From Lactobacillus gasseri ATCC 33323 = JCM 1131 (GTDB lineage: Bacteria > Bacillota > Bacilli > Lactobacillales > Lactobacillaceae): a stretch of DNA of 64,000 nucleotides. The notes beneath the pieces are model-generated. The model ran no database searches. It worked only from the letters and a program-made list of their open reading frames with translations, and had not been told where the DNA came from. Of this stretch, positions 46,326 through 55,597 are shown in pieces (position 1 is the stretch's first letter; every line of letters starts with the position of its first letter). Made by a program: the position numbers and the translations under genes. Location of the stretch: contig NC_008530.1 in NCBI RefSeq assembly GCF_000014425.1, forward strand, positions 992,001 through 1,056,000, written 5' to 3'.

Positions 46326-49300
46326 CTATTCGTCACCATCCAAATCCAGTTTTTCTTTAATTAAGTTTAAAAGCGTCTTCTTATCAATTGCTTTAATCTT
46401 ATGGTAATTATTTTCTTTTAACATAGCATCAAAGAAGAAAATATCTTTAAAGTCAGAATAAGTTAAGGAACTTTGTTGTCCATAAGTATATGGATCAAGT
46501 TTAATCTTACCTGATAAGATTTCACTTCCAGCATTCTTGATTAAGTAAGAGTTATATGCTAACAGCAATTCTAGTTGATCAGGGGTAAAGCTCTGATTTC
46601 GTGGCCAGCTAATATCACCATTAACCTTTCTTTTAATGCTGCTATATATTTCCGAAGTAGCTCGATCTTTCTCCATTCCTGGTTCAATTAGGTCCAGAAT
46701 CTCTTCATCGGCAACTAAAATTCCGTTATACATTAGCTTCTTTGTGCTTTCTTTGAGAAGATCCTTAATTTGATAGTTACTTAGAATCATCTTATCACTA
46801 CTTAAGCGTTCCAAGCTGCTAGTAATATTTTGATAAAAAGCTCCTAAAACATCTAAGTTTTTACCTTGAGCAAAAAACTTATTATTCTTTTTTAAGACTT
46901 CCAAATAAGAAATCATCTGCATTGAAATCCCATTGGCAAAGAGGCCTAAGTCAAATTTCTTCGCAGAAGACTTATAGTCAATTACCTCTCCTAAAACTCG
47001 ATCATTCACCTTAGCCAGATCAACTCGATCCATTTTTCCTCGTAGATCAACAATCTTCTTTTGATTATTTTCATCTTTCCAGCTATAAGATAGCCCTGTC
47101 ACTTTTTGATTTTTGCCGAAACTTAATTCCGAATATTGTGGTCTAAAAGTTGTTTTATTTACATTACTATGCCAATAATGGGCAACATTAGATGTAGTTT
47201 GGTCTAGCTTATGGAACAAATATTTATTGAATGGATCGTTTAAAAGCTGACGATATCTCCCCTTTTCTTTTAATTCTTCTCGTACTTCAATTAGTAGCTG
47301 ATTTAACTTACTGTCAGTTAAATCAGCAAAATCCAAGTTTTTTTCCTTAATTTTTTTAACTAAATAGTCAAACGTTTCGTGATAATAATTACCTGCTTGA
47401 ATTACATCAAGCTCATTTTCAAACCTCTTCTTTAAATGAAGCCCATAATTTAAGAAATATTCAAAAGAATTCTGGTAATAGGTCTCAAGTTGTGAAACTG
47501 AAGTCTCTATCCGATCTCCGTATAGTTCTTGGGCCAATTTGGGAGGGAGATTCTCAGGAACATTCTTAAAATTACTTCCTTCAAGCACATTTTGAGCTAC
47601 TTCGCCTATTTCTTGCTCAGTCAACTCCAAGATAGAATCTACATTAACTTCTTGTTTGCCCTTTAAATAAGTTAAGTAACCTAGACTAGCTTCCGGATTA
47701 GTCATAAAAGTTAAAAGATCGCCAGCAGAACTAGGTAAATCATGCTGTGAAAATTCATTTGCCTGAGTTAACCTGAGAAGTTGTTTATAAAAGATAGATG
47801 GTTCTAATTGTTCATTTGCCGTATTAATTACAGGATAAGAAATATAAATCTTATCACTAGCTAAACTTAGTGCATTACCAAATTGATAATTCTGATCTAG
47901 ATTATTAATTTTTTGCTGATCTTCTAAATAGCCACTAGCATTATTTCCATCATTTAGTTGTTCTAAGTTTTCTGAACTAAAGAAACCTGGAATTTTTTCA
48001 ATCTGCGGCAAATTACTACTTGTTGCCCCAATAATAAATACTTGCTTATAACCTTGTCCTTGAACCATTCCCATTTCAGAGATATTAACTGCATCAAGAG
48101 TAGATGGAATTTGTGAAAAATTAGCCTCACTAAATCCGCTAATTAAGAGATCAAAAAATTGTTCTAAAGAAAATTCCTTAGCTACTAATAAGTAGTCCTT
48201 TAACAAATCGTTTAAGGTTGACCAAACTTGTTCAGGTTGCTGCGCTAACTGTAAGTCGCCAGCATCATTTGCTTCCTTTCGCCAAGCCTCTAGTCTTTTT
48301 GCAACTCGATTTTTAATTAAGAAGTTCCAAAAAATCGTCACTCCAGCTTGCGGATCTTTTTCTGTTTCTATATCTTCAAAAAATTCACTTAGAATACTAA
48401 TAAAGTATTTACGCAAACGGTCAAGTTCTTCTACCTCTTGCTCTGACTTATCAAGTGCAATTACTTCCGCATCCACAAAACTTTTTAAAGGTTTTTTCCA
48501 AAGTTCTCCCTTAATACCATGTGCCAACACAAAGTTTTCAAGTAAATCTACATCATTTTGATAACGCGCTACGCTTTTATACCATTCGGGAATAAAAAGC
48601 TGCGTTTTCATTAGAGCAATTACATTATCTGTTTGAAAACCCCGCTTAAAAATTTGCTGGAGATTTTCTACCGCAACGACTAAGGGATGATACTTCATCT
48701 CTTTTTGCAGGTCATTGAAGAAAGGAATATTATTTTGACGCAAAATTGGCGTTAAGTAAGTTTCATATTCATTTAGATTTGGCGCTAAAACTAAAAAGTC
48801 TTGATAACGATAATTGTTTAAAGCAACTTGCTGGTAGATTGTCCGCGCAACAAAATATGCTTCGGCATATCTAGAATCTGCTTTAACTGGCTGCAAAAAC
48901 TTACTTAAACTTTCATCAAAACCATTTGTCTTGGTCCAAACTCCATTTAATAGGGAGCTAGGATTAGTTTTAGTAAGTGGAAATTCAGTAGTTTGATAAT
49001 TTAATTGCTGATTTTGCCAAAAATGCTCTAGTTGTCTAATTGTTCTTTGAACCACATAATCATAGTCTCCTTGTTCCGCTTTACTATCTATTTTGCCAAT
49101 TTTTGTCTTAAACGCCAAAGTCGTATTCTTAGCTTTTTTTGAAATTAAGCGTACTGAAGTTAATTCTTGCAAGGAAAAATGCGAAAAATCGGAGAAGTAA
49201 AATACCATCGTGCTTAAACTATCGCTTTTAGCTAAAAACTCATTAAGCAAGAGCTGCATCTCATCTTTAGTTGCAAATTTTTCAGATAGACGATCAATAA

Positions 49301-49802
49301 AATCATCATAGATAATTTGCAAATCATGGACTTTATAGCTGGTTTCTTCATTTAATTTTTCATTATCAATGTTTTCTAAGTCAATATTTCCAGCCCGAAC
49401 CGATAAAATCGCTTCATACATTTGCCTTAAAGCACCAGACGTAATTTGATTTTTATTTTGAAATAGTTTTAATTCGTCCTGATGATCCTTAACAATTTGT
49501 TCAAGTAGCATCACACTAGCGGCATCATCCAGAATTTGCGGTAATTTGATTGCTTCATCTTTCAAAAAATACCAGGCTAGTCTTGAAAAAGAAAGAATAT
49601 GGAGTTTATTAACTGCTACTTGTTTTTTATTTGTTAAAACAGAGAGCTTGCTAAGTGCTCGTACTTCTGTGGTAAACTTAATATGGTTTGGCACGATAAT
49701 AAAAACATCGTGCGTTTTATCTTGGTAATATGACTTAACAGCTTGATCGATAATCTCATTTTGCAAGTTGTCTACTTGTCTACCAGTAATTACATTAATC
49801 AT
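46326..49802 (-). CDS. rexB: ATP-dependent helicase/nuclease subunit B (RexB/AddB) with no cysteine
   Basis: 1158 residues. The N-terminal inactive helicase part starts MINVITGRQVDNLQNEIID; the C-terminal nuclease domain carries VLGEVIDYKSSAKKFDLGLF (the D-x-K nuclease motif) and the lead-in SVSQLETYYQNSFEYFLNYGLHLKKR. In Bacillus AddB, four Cys around the nuclease domain hold a 4Fe-4S cluster that helps bind DNA ends; the first sits where this protein has QNSFEYF. Here there is no Cys anywhere in 1158 residues, so that cluster cannot form. RexB of streptococci and lactobacilli is the better comparison. It is divergent from the mevalonate operon. Confidence 0.93.
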   Translation of the reverse strand: MINVITGRQVDNLQNEIIDQAVKSYYQDKTHDVFIIVPNHIKFTTEVRALSKLSVLTNKKQVAVNKLHILSFSRLAWYFLKDEAIKLPQILDDAASVMLLEQIVKDHQDELKLFQNKNQITSGALRQMYEAILSVRAGNIDLENIDNEKLNEETSYKVHDLQIIYDDFIDRLSEKFATKDEMQLLLNEFLAKSDSLSTMVFYFSDFSHFSLQELTSVRLISKKAKNTTLAFKTKIGKIDSKAEQGDYDYVVQRTIRQLEHFWQNQQLNYQTTEFPLTKTNPSSLLNGVWTKTNGFDESLSKFLQPVKADSRYAEAYFVARTIYQQVALNNYRYQDFLVLAPNLNEYETYLTPILRQNNIPFFNDLQKEMKYHPLVVAVENLQQIFKRGFQTDNVIALMKTQLFIPEWYKSVARYQNDVDLLENFVLAHGIKGELWKKPLKSFVDAEVIALDKSEQEVEELDRLRKYFISILSEFFEDIETEKDPQAGVTIFWNFLIKNRVAKRLEAWRKEANDAGDLQLAQQPEQVWSTLNDLLKDYLLVAKEFSLEQFFDLLISGFSEANFSQIPSTLDAVNISEMGMVQGQGYKQVFIIGATSSNLPQIEKIPGFFSSENLEQLNDGNNASGYLEDQQKINNLDQNYQFGNALSLASDKIYISYPVINTANEQLEPSIFYKQLLRLTQANEFSQHDLPSSAGDLLTFMTNPEASLGYLTYLKGKQEVNVDSILELTEQEIGEVAQNVLEGSNFKNVPENLPPKLAQELYGDRIETSVSQLETYYQNSFEYFLNYGLHLKKRFENELDVIQAGNYYHETFDYLVKKIKEKNLDFADLTDSKLNQLLIEVREELKEKGRYRQLLNDPFNKYLFHKLDQTTSNVAHYWHSNVNKTTFRPQYSELSFGKNQKVTGLSYSWKDENNQKKIVDLRGKMDRVDLAKVNDRVLGEVIDYKSSAKKFDLGLFANGISMQMISYLEVLKKNNKFFAQGKNLDVLGAFYQNITSSLERLSSDKMILSNYQIKDLLKESTKKLMYNGILVADEEILDLIEPGMEKDRATSEIYSSIKRKVNGDISWPRNQSFTPDQLELLLAYNSYLIKNAGSEILSGKIKLDPYTYGQQSSLTYSDFKDIFFFDAMLKENNYHKIKAIDKKTLLNLIKEKLDLDGDE

Positions 49803-49887
49803 AAGTCTCTAGTCTCCTTAGCAAATATTTTAGCATATGGACAAACGATATAGACTTAATGAAATTTATAATATAGGAACGATAATC

Positions 49888-50805
49888 GTGAATAAAAAAG
49901 TAGAAGTTAAAGCACATGGAAAAGTGATTCTAATTGGTGAACATTCTGTTGTGTATGGATATAATGCACTTGCTTTACCAATCCAAGCCTTAAATATCAG
50001 CACAACTGTTGAAGAAACTGCTGGTCCTACATGGATGGATACAAATCACTACCACGGTGCTTTTTTTGTTGCACCAGATGAATATGATGGCATTAAGTAC
50101 ATTGTCAAAACTATGTTGGCTAAAGTTGCTGATGCGCCTGACGTTAAGATTACTTACAGCGGAGAAATTCCAATTGAACGTGGCTTAGGTTCAAGTGCTG
50201 TTGTAGCTCTTGGTACAACTAAAGCTTTATCACAATTCTTAAACTTAAATTTGGACCACGATGAGATCATGGAAATTACTAATCATGCGGAAATGATTAA
50301 CCACGGTAAAGCTTCTGGTCTTGATGCAGCTACCGTTAGTTCAGATTATCTAGTCTTCTTTAATAAACAAGATGGTCCACAACAACTTTCTCAAAAATTA
50401 GGCGCTACCCTCTTAATTATGGATACTGGCGAGCTGGGAAATACCAAAGTTGCGGTGCAAGCAGTTAAAAAGCAAATGGATGAAAGTGATCTTAAAAAGA
50501 AACAAATTGCTCGTCTTGGTGAGCTTGCTACTGCGACTCAAGAGAATTGGCTCAAGCAAAATGCTGAAGAAATTGGCAAGATTTTTAATGAAGCTCAAAG
50601 CATTTTAGCCTCATTCGATCTTTCAACTGAAAAAATTGATAATATTTGTAAAATTGCTAACGACAATGGAGCCTTAGGGACTAAGCTATCTGGCGGCGGC
50701 CTTGGCGGAATTGTGATTGCCCTATGTCCTAACCAAGCAACTGCACAAAAAATTGCGCAAAAGTCCCAAGCAAACTTTGATAATTACTGGATTGAGGAAA
50801 TCTAA
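49888..50805 (+). CDS. mvk: Mevalonate kinase
   Basis: 305 residues from the GTG at 49888 with AGGAA nearby upstream; an in-frame ATG at 49837 would add 17 residues with no family support. GHMP kinase motifs: VEVKAHGKVILIGEHSVVYGYNALALPI, IPIERGLGSSAVVALGTTKAL (phosphate loop) and GALGTKLSGGGLGGIVIALCP. It phosphorylates mevalonate, the first of three ATP steps toward isopentenyl diphosphate. It heads mvk-mvaD-pmk-fni; its stop overlaps the mvaD start. Confidence 0.94.
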   Translation: MNKKVEVKAHGKVILIGEHSVVYGYNALALPIQALNISTTVEETAGPTWMDTNHYHGAFFVAPDEYDGIKYIVKTMLAKVADAPDVKITYSGEIPIERGLGSSAVVALGTTKALSQFLNLNLDHDEIMEITNHAEMINHGKASGLDAATVSSDYLVFFNKQDGPQQLSQKLGATLLIMDTGELGNTKVAVQAVKKQMDESDLKKKQIARLGELATATQENWLKQNAEEIGKIFNEAQSILASFDLSTEKIDNICKIANDNGALGTKLSGGGLGGIVIALCPNQATAQKIAQKSQANFDNYWIEEI

Positions 50806-51770
50806 TGAAAAAAACTGCTCGTGCGCATACTAACATTGCGCTAATCAAATACTGGGGAAAAGCGAATCAAGCCCTGAAAACCCCACTCATGTCTAGTCTA
50901 TCAATGACCTTAGATGCTTTTTATACTGATACTACTTTTGAACATGATTCTTCATTAACTGAAGATACATTTATTTTAAATGATCAAGAGCAAGGACCTG
51001 AAGAAAGTAAACGCGTCTTTAATTATATTCATTTATTACAAGAAAAATTTGGCTTTAATGATCATTTTATAATCAAGTCTACTAACCACGTTCCAACTTC
51101 TGCCGGACTTGCTTCGTCAGCATCAGCCTTTGCAGCTTTGGCAACAAGTTTTGCTGCAAGCTATGACTTAGATCTTTCAAGAAAAGATCTTTCGAGATTA
51201 GCTCGTCTTGGCTCAGGATCAGCAACCAGATCGATTTATGGAGGCTTTGTCGAATGGCAAAAAGGAATTGATGATGCAAGTTCCTATGCTATTCCAATTG
51301 ATGAAAATCCAGATCTTGATCTGTCACTCTTAGCACTTGAAGTTGATACAAAACAAAAGAAAATTTCTTCAACGAAAGGGATGAAATTAGCTCAAACTTC
51401 TCCTTTCTATCAGCCTTGGTTAGCTAGAAATAAACAAGAAATTGCTGAACTAAAACAAGCGATTAAGGAAAAAGATTTTACTAAAATTGGCAAGCTCAGC
51501 GAATTAAGCGCTAATGAAATGCATGCTTGCAACTTAACAGCTAATGAGCCGTTCACATATTTTGAGCCCGAAACAATCAAAGCGATTAAATTAGTAGAAG
51601 ATTTAAGAAAACAAGGCATTGAATGCTACTATACAATCGATGCTGGTCCAAATGTAAAAATTCTCTGTACCTTAAGAAATAGAAAAGAAATTATTTCAGC
51701 TGTTCAGAAATCATTGACTAATGTTAAAATAGTCGTTGCGAGTTTCGGCCCAGGCGTTACTCTGCTTTAG
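50805..51770 (+). CDS. mvaD: Diphosphomevalonate decarboxylase
   Basis: 321 residues. Signature segments: ARAHTNIALIKYWGKANQALKTPLMSSLSMTLD, VPTSAGLASSASAFAALA (phosphate loop), LARLGSGSATRSIYGGFVEWQKG and YTIDAGPNVKILC. It decarboxylates mevalonate diphosphate to isopentenyl diphosphate with ATP. It starts one base before the mvk gene ends (translational coupling) and is followed 34 bp later by pmk. Confidence 0.96.
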   Translation: MKKTARAHTNIALIKYWGKANQALKTPLMSSLSMTLDAFYTDTTFEHDSSLTEDTFILNDQEQGPEESKRVFNYIHLLQEKFGFNDHFIIKSTNHVPTSAGLASSASAFAALATSFAASYDLDLSRKDLSRLARLGSGSATRSIYGGFVEWQKGIDDASSYAIPIDENPDLDLSLLALEVDTKQKKISSTKGMKLAQTSPFYQPWLARNKQEIAELKQAIKEKDFTKIGKLSELSANEMHACNLTANEPFTYFEPETIKAIKLVEDLRKQGIECYYTIDAGPNVKILCTLRNRKEIISAVQKSLTNVKIVVASFGPGVTLL

Positions 51771-51804
51771 TAATTTGAAAATAAAAAGATTAGAGGAATA
51801 TTCG

Positions 51805-52878
51805 TTGATTACAGAACAAGCACCAGGAAAATTGTATATTGCGGGAGAGTATGCAGTTCTTGAGCAAAACTGCCCTGCCATTTTAGTTGCAGTAAATGAA
51901 TTTGTACGTGTATCTATTGCTAAGAGCACTGGCACTAGTGGTTTAATTCACTCTAAGCAGTATTCTCAAGATTCTATTCACTGGATTCGTAAAGGCAATC
52001 AAATGGTAATCGATAATCGTGATAACCCGTTTGAATATATTTTATCTGCGATTAAATTTACAGAACGTTTTTGCTTAGAACAAAAAGTTCCAATGTCTTT
52101 ATACGACTTACATGTTAATTCTGATCTTGACTCAGCTGATGGTAAGAAGTATGGTCTTGGTTCATCTGCAGCTGTTACAGTTGCAACTGTAAAGGCAATT
52201 CTTAATTTTTATGGCTTACATTGTACTAAAGATCTTATCTTTAAGCTTTCAGCTATCTCTCACTATAGTGTTCAAGGAAACGGCTCAGCTGGTGATATTG
52301 CCGCCAGTGTCTATGGTGGATGGCTTGCTTATCAAACTTTTGACAAAGTATGGCTTAAGAAAGAATTAGCTACTAAGTCTCTTAGTGAAGTTTTAAATGA
52401 AGCTTGGCCGGGTCTAAAAATTCAATTATTAACTCCTCCTGAAGGATTAAATTTAGTAATTGGTTGGAGCCAAAAACCTGCTTCAACTTCACAATTAGTT
52501 GATAAGACTAATGCTAAAAAGAAATTTATTAAAACCCAATATGATACTTTCTTAGAGCAATCCAGACAATGCGTTCTTGATATGATTACAGGGTTTAATG
52601 AAAAGAATATTGCTTTAATTCAAAAACAAATTCGCCTAAATCGTCAATTGTTAAAGGATTTCGCTACGCTTAATCATATTGCTATCGAAATTCCACGTCT
52701 AACGAAATTAATTAATATTGCCGAGCAATTTAATGGTGCTGCTAAGACTTCTGGTGCAGGAAATGGTGATTGCGGCATTGTGATTGCAGATGAACAAACT
52801 GATATTGAAGAAATGAAAAATATTTGGCGTGAAAATGGAATTATGCCACTAAACTTTTTAGTTCATTCAATTGCTTAA
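51805..52878 (+). CDS. mvaK2: Phosphomevalonate kinase
   Basis: 357 residues from the TTG at 51805, chosen because GAGGA at 51793-51797 lies 7 bases before and the product then starts LITEQAPGKLYIAGEYAVLEQNCPAIL like family members; the frame is open upstream into mvaD but without homology. Other motifs: KKYGLGSSAAVTVATVKAIL (phosphate loop), GNGSAGDIAASVYGGWLAYQ and AAKTSGAGNGDCGIVI. It makes mevalonate diphosphate in the mevalonate pathway. Third gene of the operon. Confidence 0.94.
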   Translation: MITEQAPGKLYIAGEYAVLEQNCPAILVAVNEFVRVSIAKSTGTSGLIHSKQYSQDSIHWIRKGNQMVIDNRDNPFEYILSAIKFTERFCLEQKVPMSLYDLHVNSDLDSADGKKYGLGSSAAVTVATVKAILNFYGLHCTKDLIFKLSAISHYSVQGNGSAGDIAASVYGGWLAYQTFDKVWLKKELATKSLSEVLNEAWPGLKIQLLTPPEGLNLVIGWSQKPASTSQLVDKTNAKKKFIKTQYDTFLEQSRQCVLDMITGFNEKNIALIQKQIRLNRQLLKDFATLNHIAIEIPRLTKLINIAEQFNGAAKTSGAGNGDCGIVIADEQTDIEEMKNIWRENGIMPLNFLVHSIA

Positions 52879-52902
52879 TTAATTTAATACTAGGAAACAA
52901 TT

Positions 52903-53928
52903 ATGTCACAAAGATCCCAAAGAAAAGAAGAACATCTAGCATTGGCTAAGATGTTTTTTAATAGTAATAAAAATAATGATTTTAATCATATACATCTAAT
53001 TCGCCCTGCTCTGCCTGAAAGCGCAGTAAGAAAAGAAAGCATTACAACAGAAATGTTTGGCCAAAAGATCAGTGCTCCATTTTTTATCAATGCAATGACA
53101 GGTGGCTCAGATGCTTCATATACAATTAATCGACGCCTCGCTAAAGCAGCAGCTAAAGAGAATATTCCCATGGCCTTAGGTTCTGCTAGCATTCTTGAAA
53201 AAGAAATTGATCAAATAAAAAGTTTTGAAATTGCTCGGCAAGAAAATCCTGATGGTCTACTTTTTGCTAATGTTAATCCAACTACTAATCCTAAAGTGGC
53301 TCAAAAAATTGTCGATGCATTAGATGCCAACGCCCTTCAAATTCACCTTAATAGTGTTCAAGAAGCTGTGATGCCTGAAGGAGACCGAGATTTTCATTGG
53401 CTTGATAATCTGAAGGCAATTCGTCAAACAGTCGATGTTCCGATTATTATTAAAGAAGTGGGAATGGGAATTGACCCCGAATCTTTGCGGACTCTCTTGA
53501 TCAATGACTTTTCAATTATTGACTTAGGTGGTAGTGGTGGAACAAATTTTGCTCAGATTGAAAATGAAAGACGAAAAAACCAAAAACTAATGTTTTTAGA
53601 AGACATTGGTCTTTCAACAGTTAAAACTCTGCTTGCTGCACGAACCATTCCGGTTAATAAGACGATTATTGCTGCAGGTGGTATTACCAATGCTTTAGAT
53701 ATTTTCAAGTCCTTAGTTTTAGGTGCACAATATGTTGGGATTGCCAATTATTTCTTACAGTTTGCTAGTCAGGATACCGAATCCTTGATTGTCGCAATTC
53801 AAAATCTTAAATACGAATTACGTCTCCTAACTGCCCTATTTGGATTAAAGGATATTGCTGAAGCAGATGAAGTTAAGTATTATCTTGATACCGATTTATA
53901 TAATTTTACTCGACAAATTTATAATTAA
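52903..53928 (+). CDS. fni: Isopentenyl-diphosphate delta-isomerase, type 2 (FMN-dependent)
   Basis: 341 residues. Motifs: INAMTGGSDASYTINRRLAKAA, IPMALGSASILE, LQIHLNSVQEAVMPEGDRDF, IIKEVGMGIDPESLRTLL, the FMN phosphate site IDLGGSGGTNFAQIEN and AAGGITNALDIFKSLVLGAQYVGIA. It interconverts IPP and DMAPP for undecaprenyl and other prenyl chains. It ends the mevalonate operon and is followed by a strong terminator. The type 2 enzyme is usual for Firmicutes that use mevalonate. Confidence 0.96.
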   Translation: MSQRSQRKEEHLALAKMFFNSNKNNDFNHIHLIRPALPESAVRKESITTEMFGQKISAPFFINAMTGGSDASYTINRRLAKAAAKENIPMALGSASILEKEIDQIKSFEIARQENPDGLLFANVNPTTNPKVAQKIVDALDANALQIHLNSVQEAVMPEGDRDFHWLDNLKAIRQTVDVPIIIKEVGMGIDPESLRTLLINDFSIIDLGGSGGTNFAQIENERRKNQKLMFLEDIGLSTVKTLLAARTIPVNKTIIAAGGITNALDIFKSLVLGAQYVGIANYFLQFASQDTESLIVAIQNLKYELRLLTALFGLKDIAEADEVKYYLDTDLYNFTRQIYN

Positions 53929-53977
53929 GCTATTTTCTTTAATGACTGCATTGTGCAACCATTTTTTGAAAGCATCG

Positions 53978-54012
53978 AAAAAAGCTTTTGCATTTTACAA
54001 AAGCTTTTTTCT
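53978..54012. terminator. Bidirectional intrinsic terminator
   Basis: AAAAAAGCTTTTG (53978-53990) and CAAAAGCTTTTTT (53998-54010) form a perfect 13-bp stem with a 7-base loop. It separates fni from the convergent ABC exporter genes. Confidence 0.9.
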
Positions 54013-54013
54013 T

Positions 54014-55597
54014 TTATTCTTTTACTAAGTGAATTTCTCGATCAAATAGATCATGCATCTTTTCATTAAAATTATGTGCAATAAAAACAATGGTTGCCTT
54101 ACTCTTTAATAAATTATTCAAAATATCCATTGTTGCTTTTTGATCAATTGCACTTGTTCCTTCATCGATCAAAATAATATCGCTATCGTGAACCTTAGCA
54201 CGAGCCAAAACTATCTTCTGTCTTTGCCCACCAGAAATATTCAATTTATCTAAGTTAAGTTCCTTATCTATTCCCTTATCAAATCTCTTTAGATCCCCGG
54301 AAAGATTTACTTCTTTCACAGCCTCAGCTACTTTATTATCTAATTTGTCATTAAACATCGTAATATTATCTAAAATTGAAGCTGGAAAAACTACTGGATC
54401 TTGTGGAAGATATCCAATTTTTCTTAAATCCGGAGTAATTTCTTTTCCATTCTTATCTTCAAAGATTACCCTTCCCTTGCTTGGTTTTAATTCACCAAGA
54501 ATTAGCTTAAACAAAGTTGACTTTCCCGCACCAGAATCACCAGTTAATAAGATCTTTTCCCCTTGCTTAATCTGAAGATCAGGATAAGTTAAACTTTCTC
54601 CATTTGGAAATTTTAATCCCAATGATTCTGTTTTAATCGTTGCAGGAGCAACAGAACTGGTTTTACGTGAATGACTTACAGGTGCTGCAGATTCATCTAT
54701 TTCCTTAACTAGTTTTTTAATTCCTTTCATTTGACCACGGGCATTTGAAATCTGATTAATAGCTTGATTTAAATAAAATCTGAAATTACCAACAACTAAA
54801 AGTGCACTAATCTCTAATAAACCATTCTTAACTAAAAGACCCGACAACAAAAAGATAATTAAGCCAAAAATTGCAGAGGCAATACCAGTAATAGCATTAA
54901 GCAATTTAGTATAAGTTGTTTGTTTAACATTTGCATCTTCAAGTTTTTTACTTGCTAACTGAGAAACTGAAAATAACTTTGCTCCAGCAGCAAATTGTCT
55001 TAATTGCTCTAATCCCTGAAGCCAATCATTCAAAGTATCTAAATAAACTTGATTGTTATCAGAAATAAGTTGATTTGCTTTTTGTAGTGGTTTCTCAATT
55101 AGCTTTGGAAGGACTAAAGTAATTGCCACAATTAAGCAAATCGTAAGTAATAAGATCCAATTTAACATAATTAAATATATGATAATTGAAATAATCATAA
55201 CACTACCATACAGTAAATTAAAAATAGCACCAATGTAGTTTTCATTAACCATTTGTAAGTCATTAGTTAGTCTATTTTGCATTTCAGGAACTTGATGTTT
55301 TTTGCCATCATAAAAGTAGTGCTTAACAATCTTATCTCTAACTGAATTATTTAAGTCTTGTGCTTGATAAGTAATCAAATATTGACTGACATTTATAAAT
55401 ACATAGCTTAAAGCAGCAACCACTAAGCTTATTGCTGAAATAATTACAAAATTACGTAAATTACGTGACAGAACAATTGTCGTTTCTAATTGAACTAGTG
55501 CTGTATTACCAATTATCGCGATTGGCGTTAAGACAGTAATTACGACAAACAACCAAAACCTAGCTGGTTTAATTTTTATTAATTCCCTAAAATTCAT
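54014..55597 (-). CDS. ABC exporter subunit, fused membrane and ATPase domains (second gene of pair)
   Basis: 527 residues: about six membrane helices in residues 1-290, then the nucleotide-binding domain with LLTGDSGAGKSTLFKLILGEL (Walker A), GYLPQDPVVFPASILDNITMF (Q-loop), KLNISGGQRQKIVLARA (signature), IILIDEGTSAIDQKAT (Walker B with catalytic Glu) and VFIAHNF (H-loop). It is shorter than typical exporters of 570-600 residues and lacks a C39 peptidase domain. It overlaps the upstream exporter gene by one base and most likely forms a heterodimer with it. The cargo is unknown; the divergent small-ORF locus is the most likely source. Confidence 0.92.
   Translation of the reverse strand: MNFRELIKIKPARFWLFVVITVLTPIAIIGNTALVQLETTIVLSRNLRNFVIISAISLVVAALSYVFINVSQYLITYQAQDLNNSVRDKIVKHYFYDGKKHQVPEMQNRLTNDLQMVNENYIGAIFNLLYGSVMIISIIIYLIMLNWILLLTICLIVAITLVLPKLIEKPLQKANQLISDNNQVYLDTLNDWLQGLEQLRQFAAGAKLFSVSQLASKKLEDANVKQTTYTKLLNAITGIASAIFGLIIFLLSGLLVKNGLLEISALLVVGNFRFYLNQAINQISNARGQMKGIKKLVKEIDESAAPVSHSRKTSSVAPATIKTESLGLKFPNGESLTYPDLQIKQGEKILLTGDSGAGKSTLFKLILGELKPSKGRVIFEDKNGKEITPDLRKIGYLPQDPVVFPASILDNITMFNDKLDNKVAEAVKEVNLSGDLKRFDKGIDKELNLDKLNISGGQRQKIVLARAKVHDSDIILIDEGTSAIDQKATMDILNNLLKSKATIVFIAHNFNEKMHDLFDREIHLVKE

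Noticed and set aside
49867-49872. TATAAT upstream of mvk as promoter
   Set aside because: It lies only 15 bases before the chosen GTG, which would leave the ribosome site untranscribed, and there is no -35.
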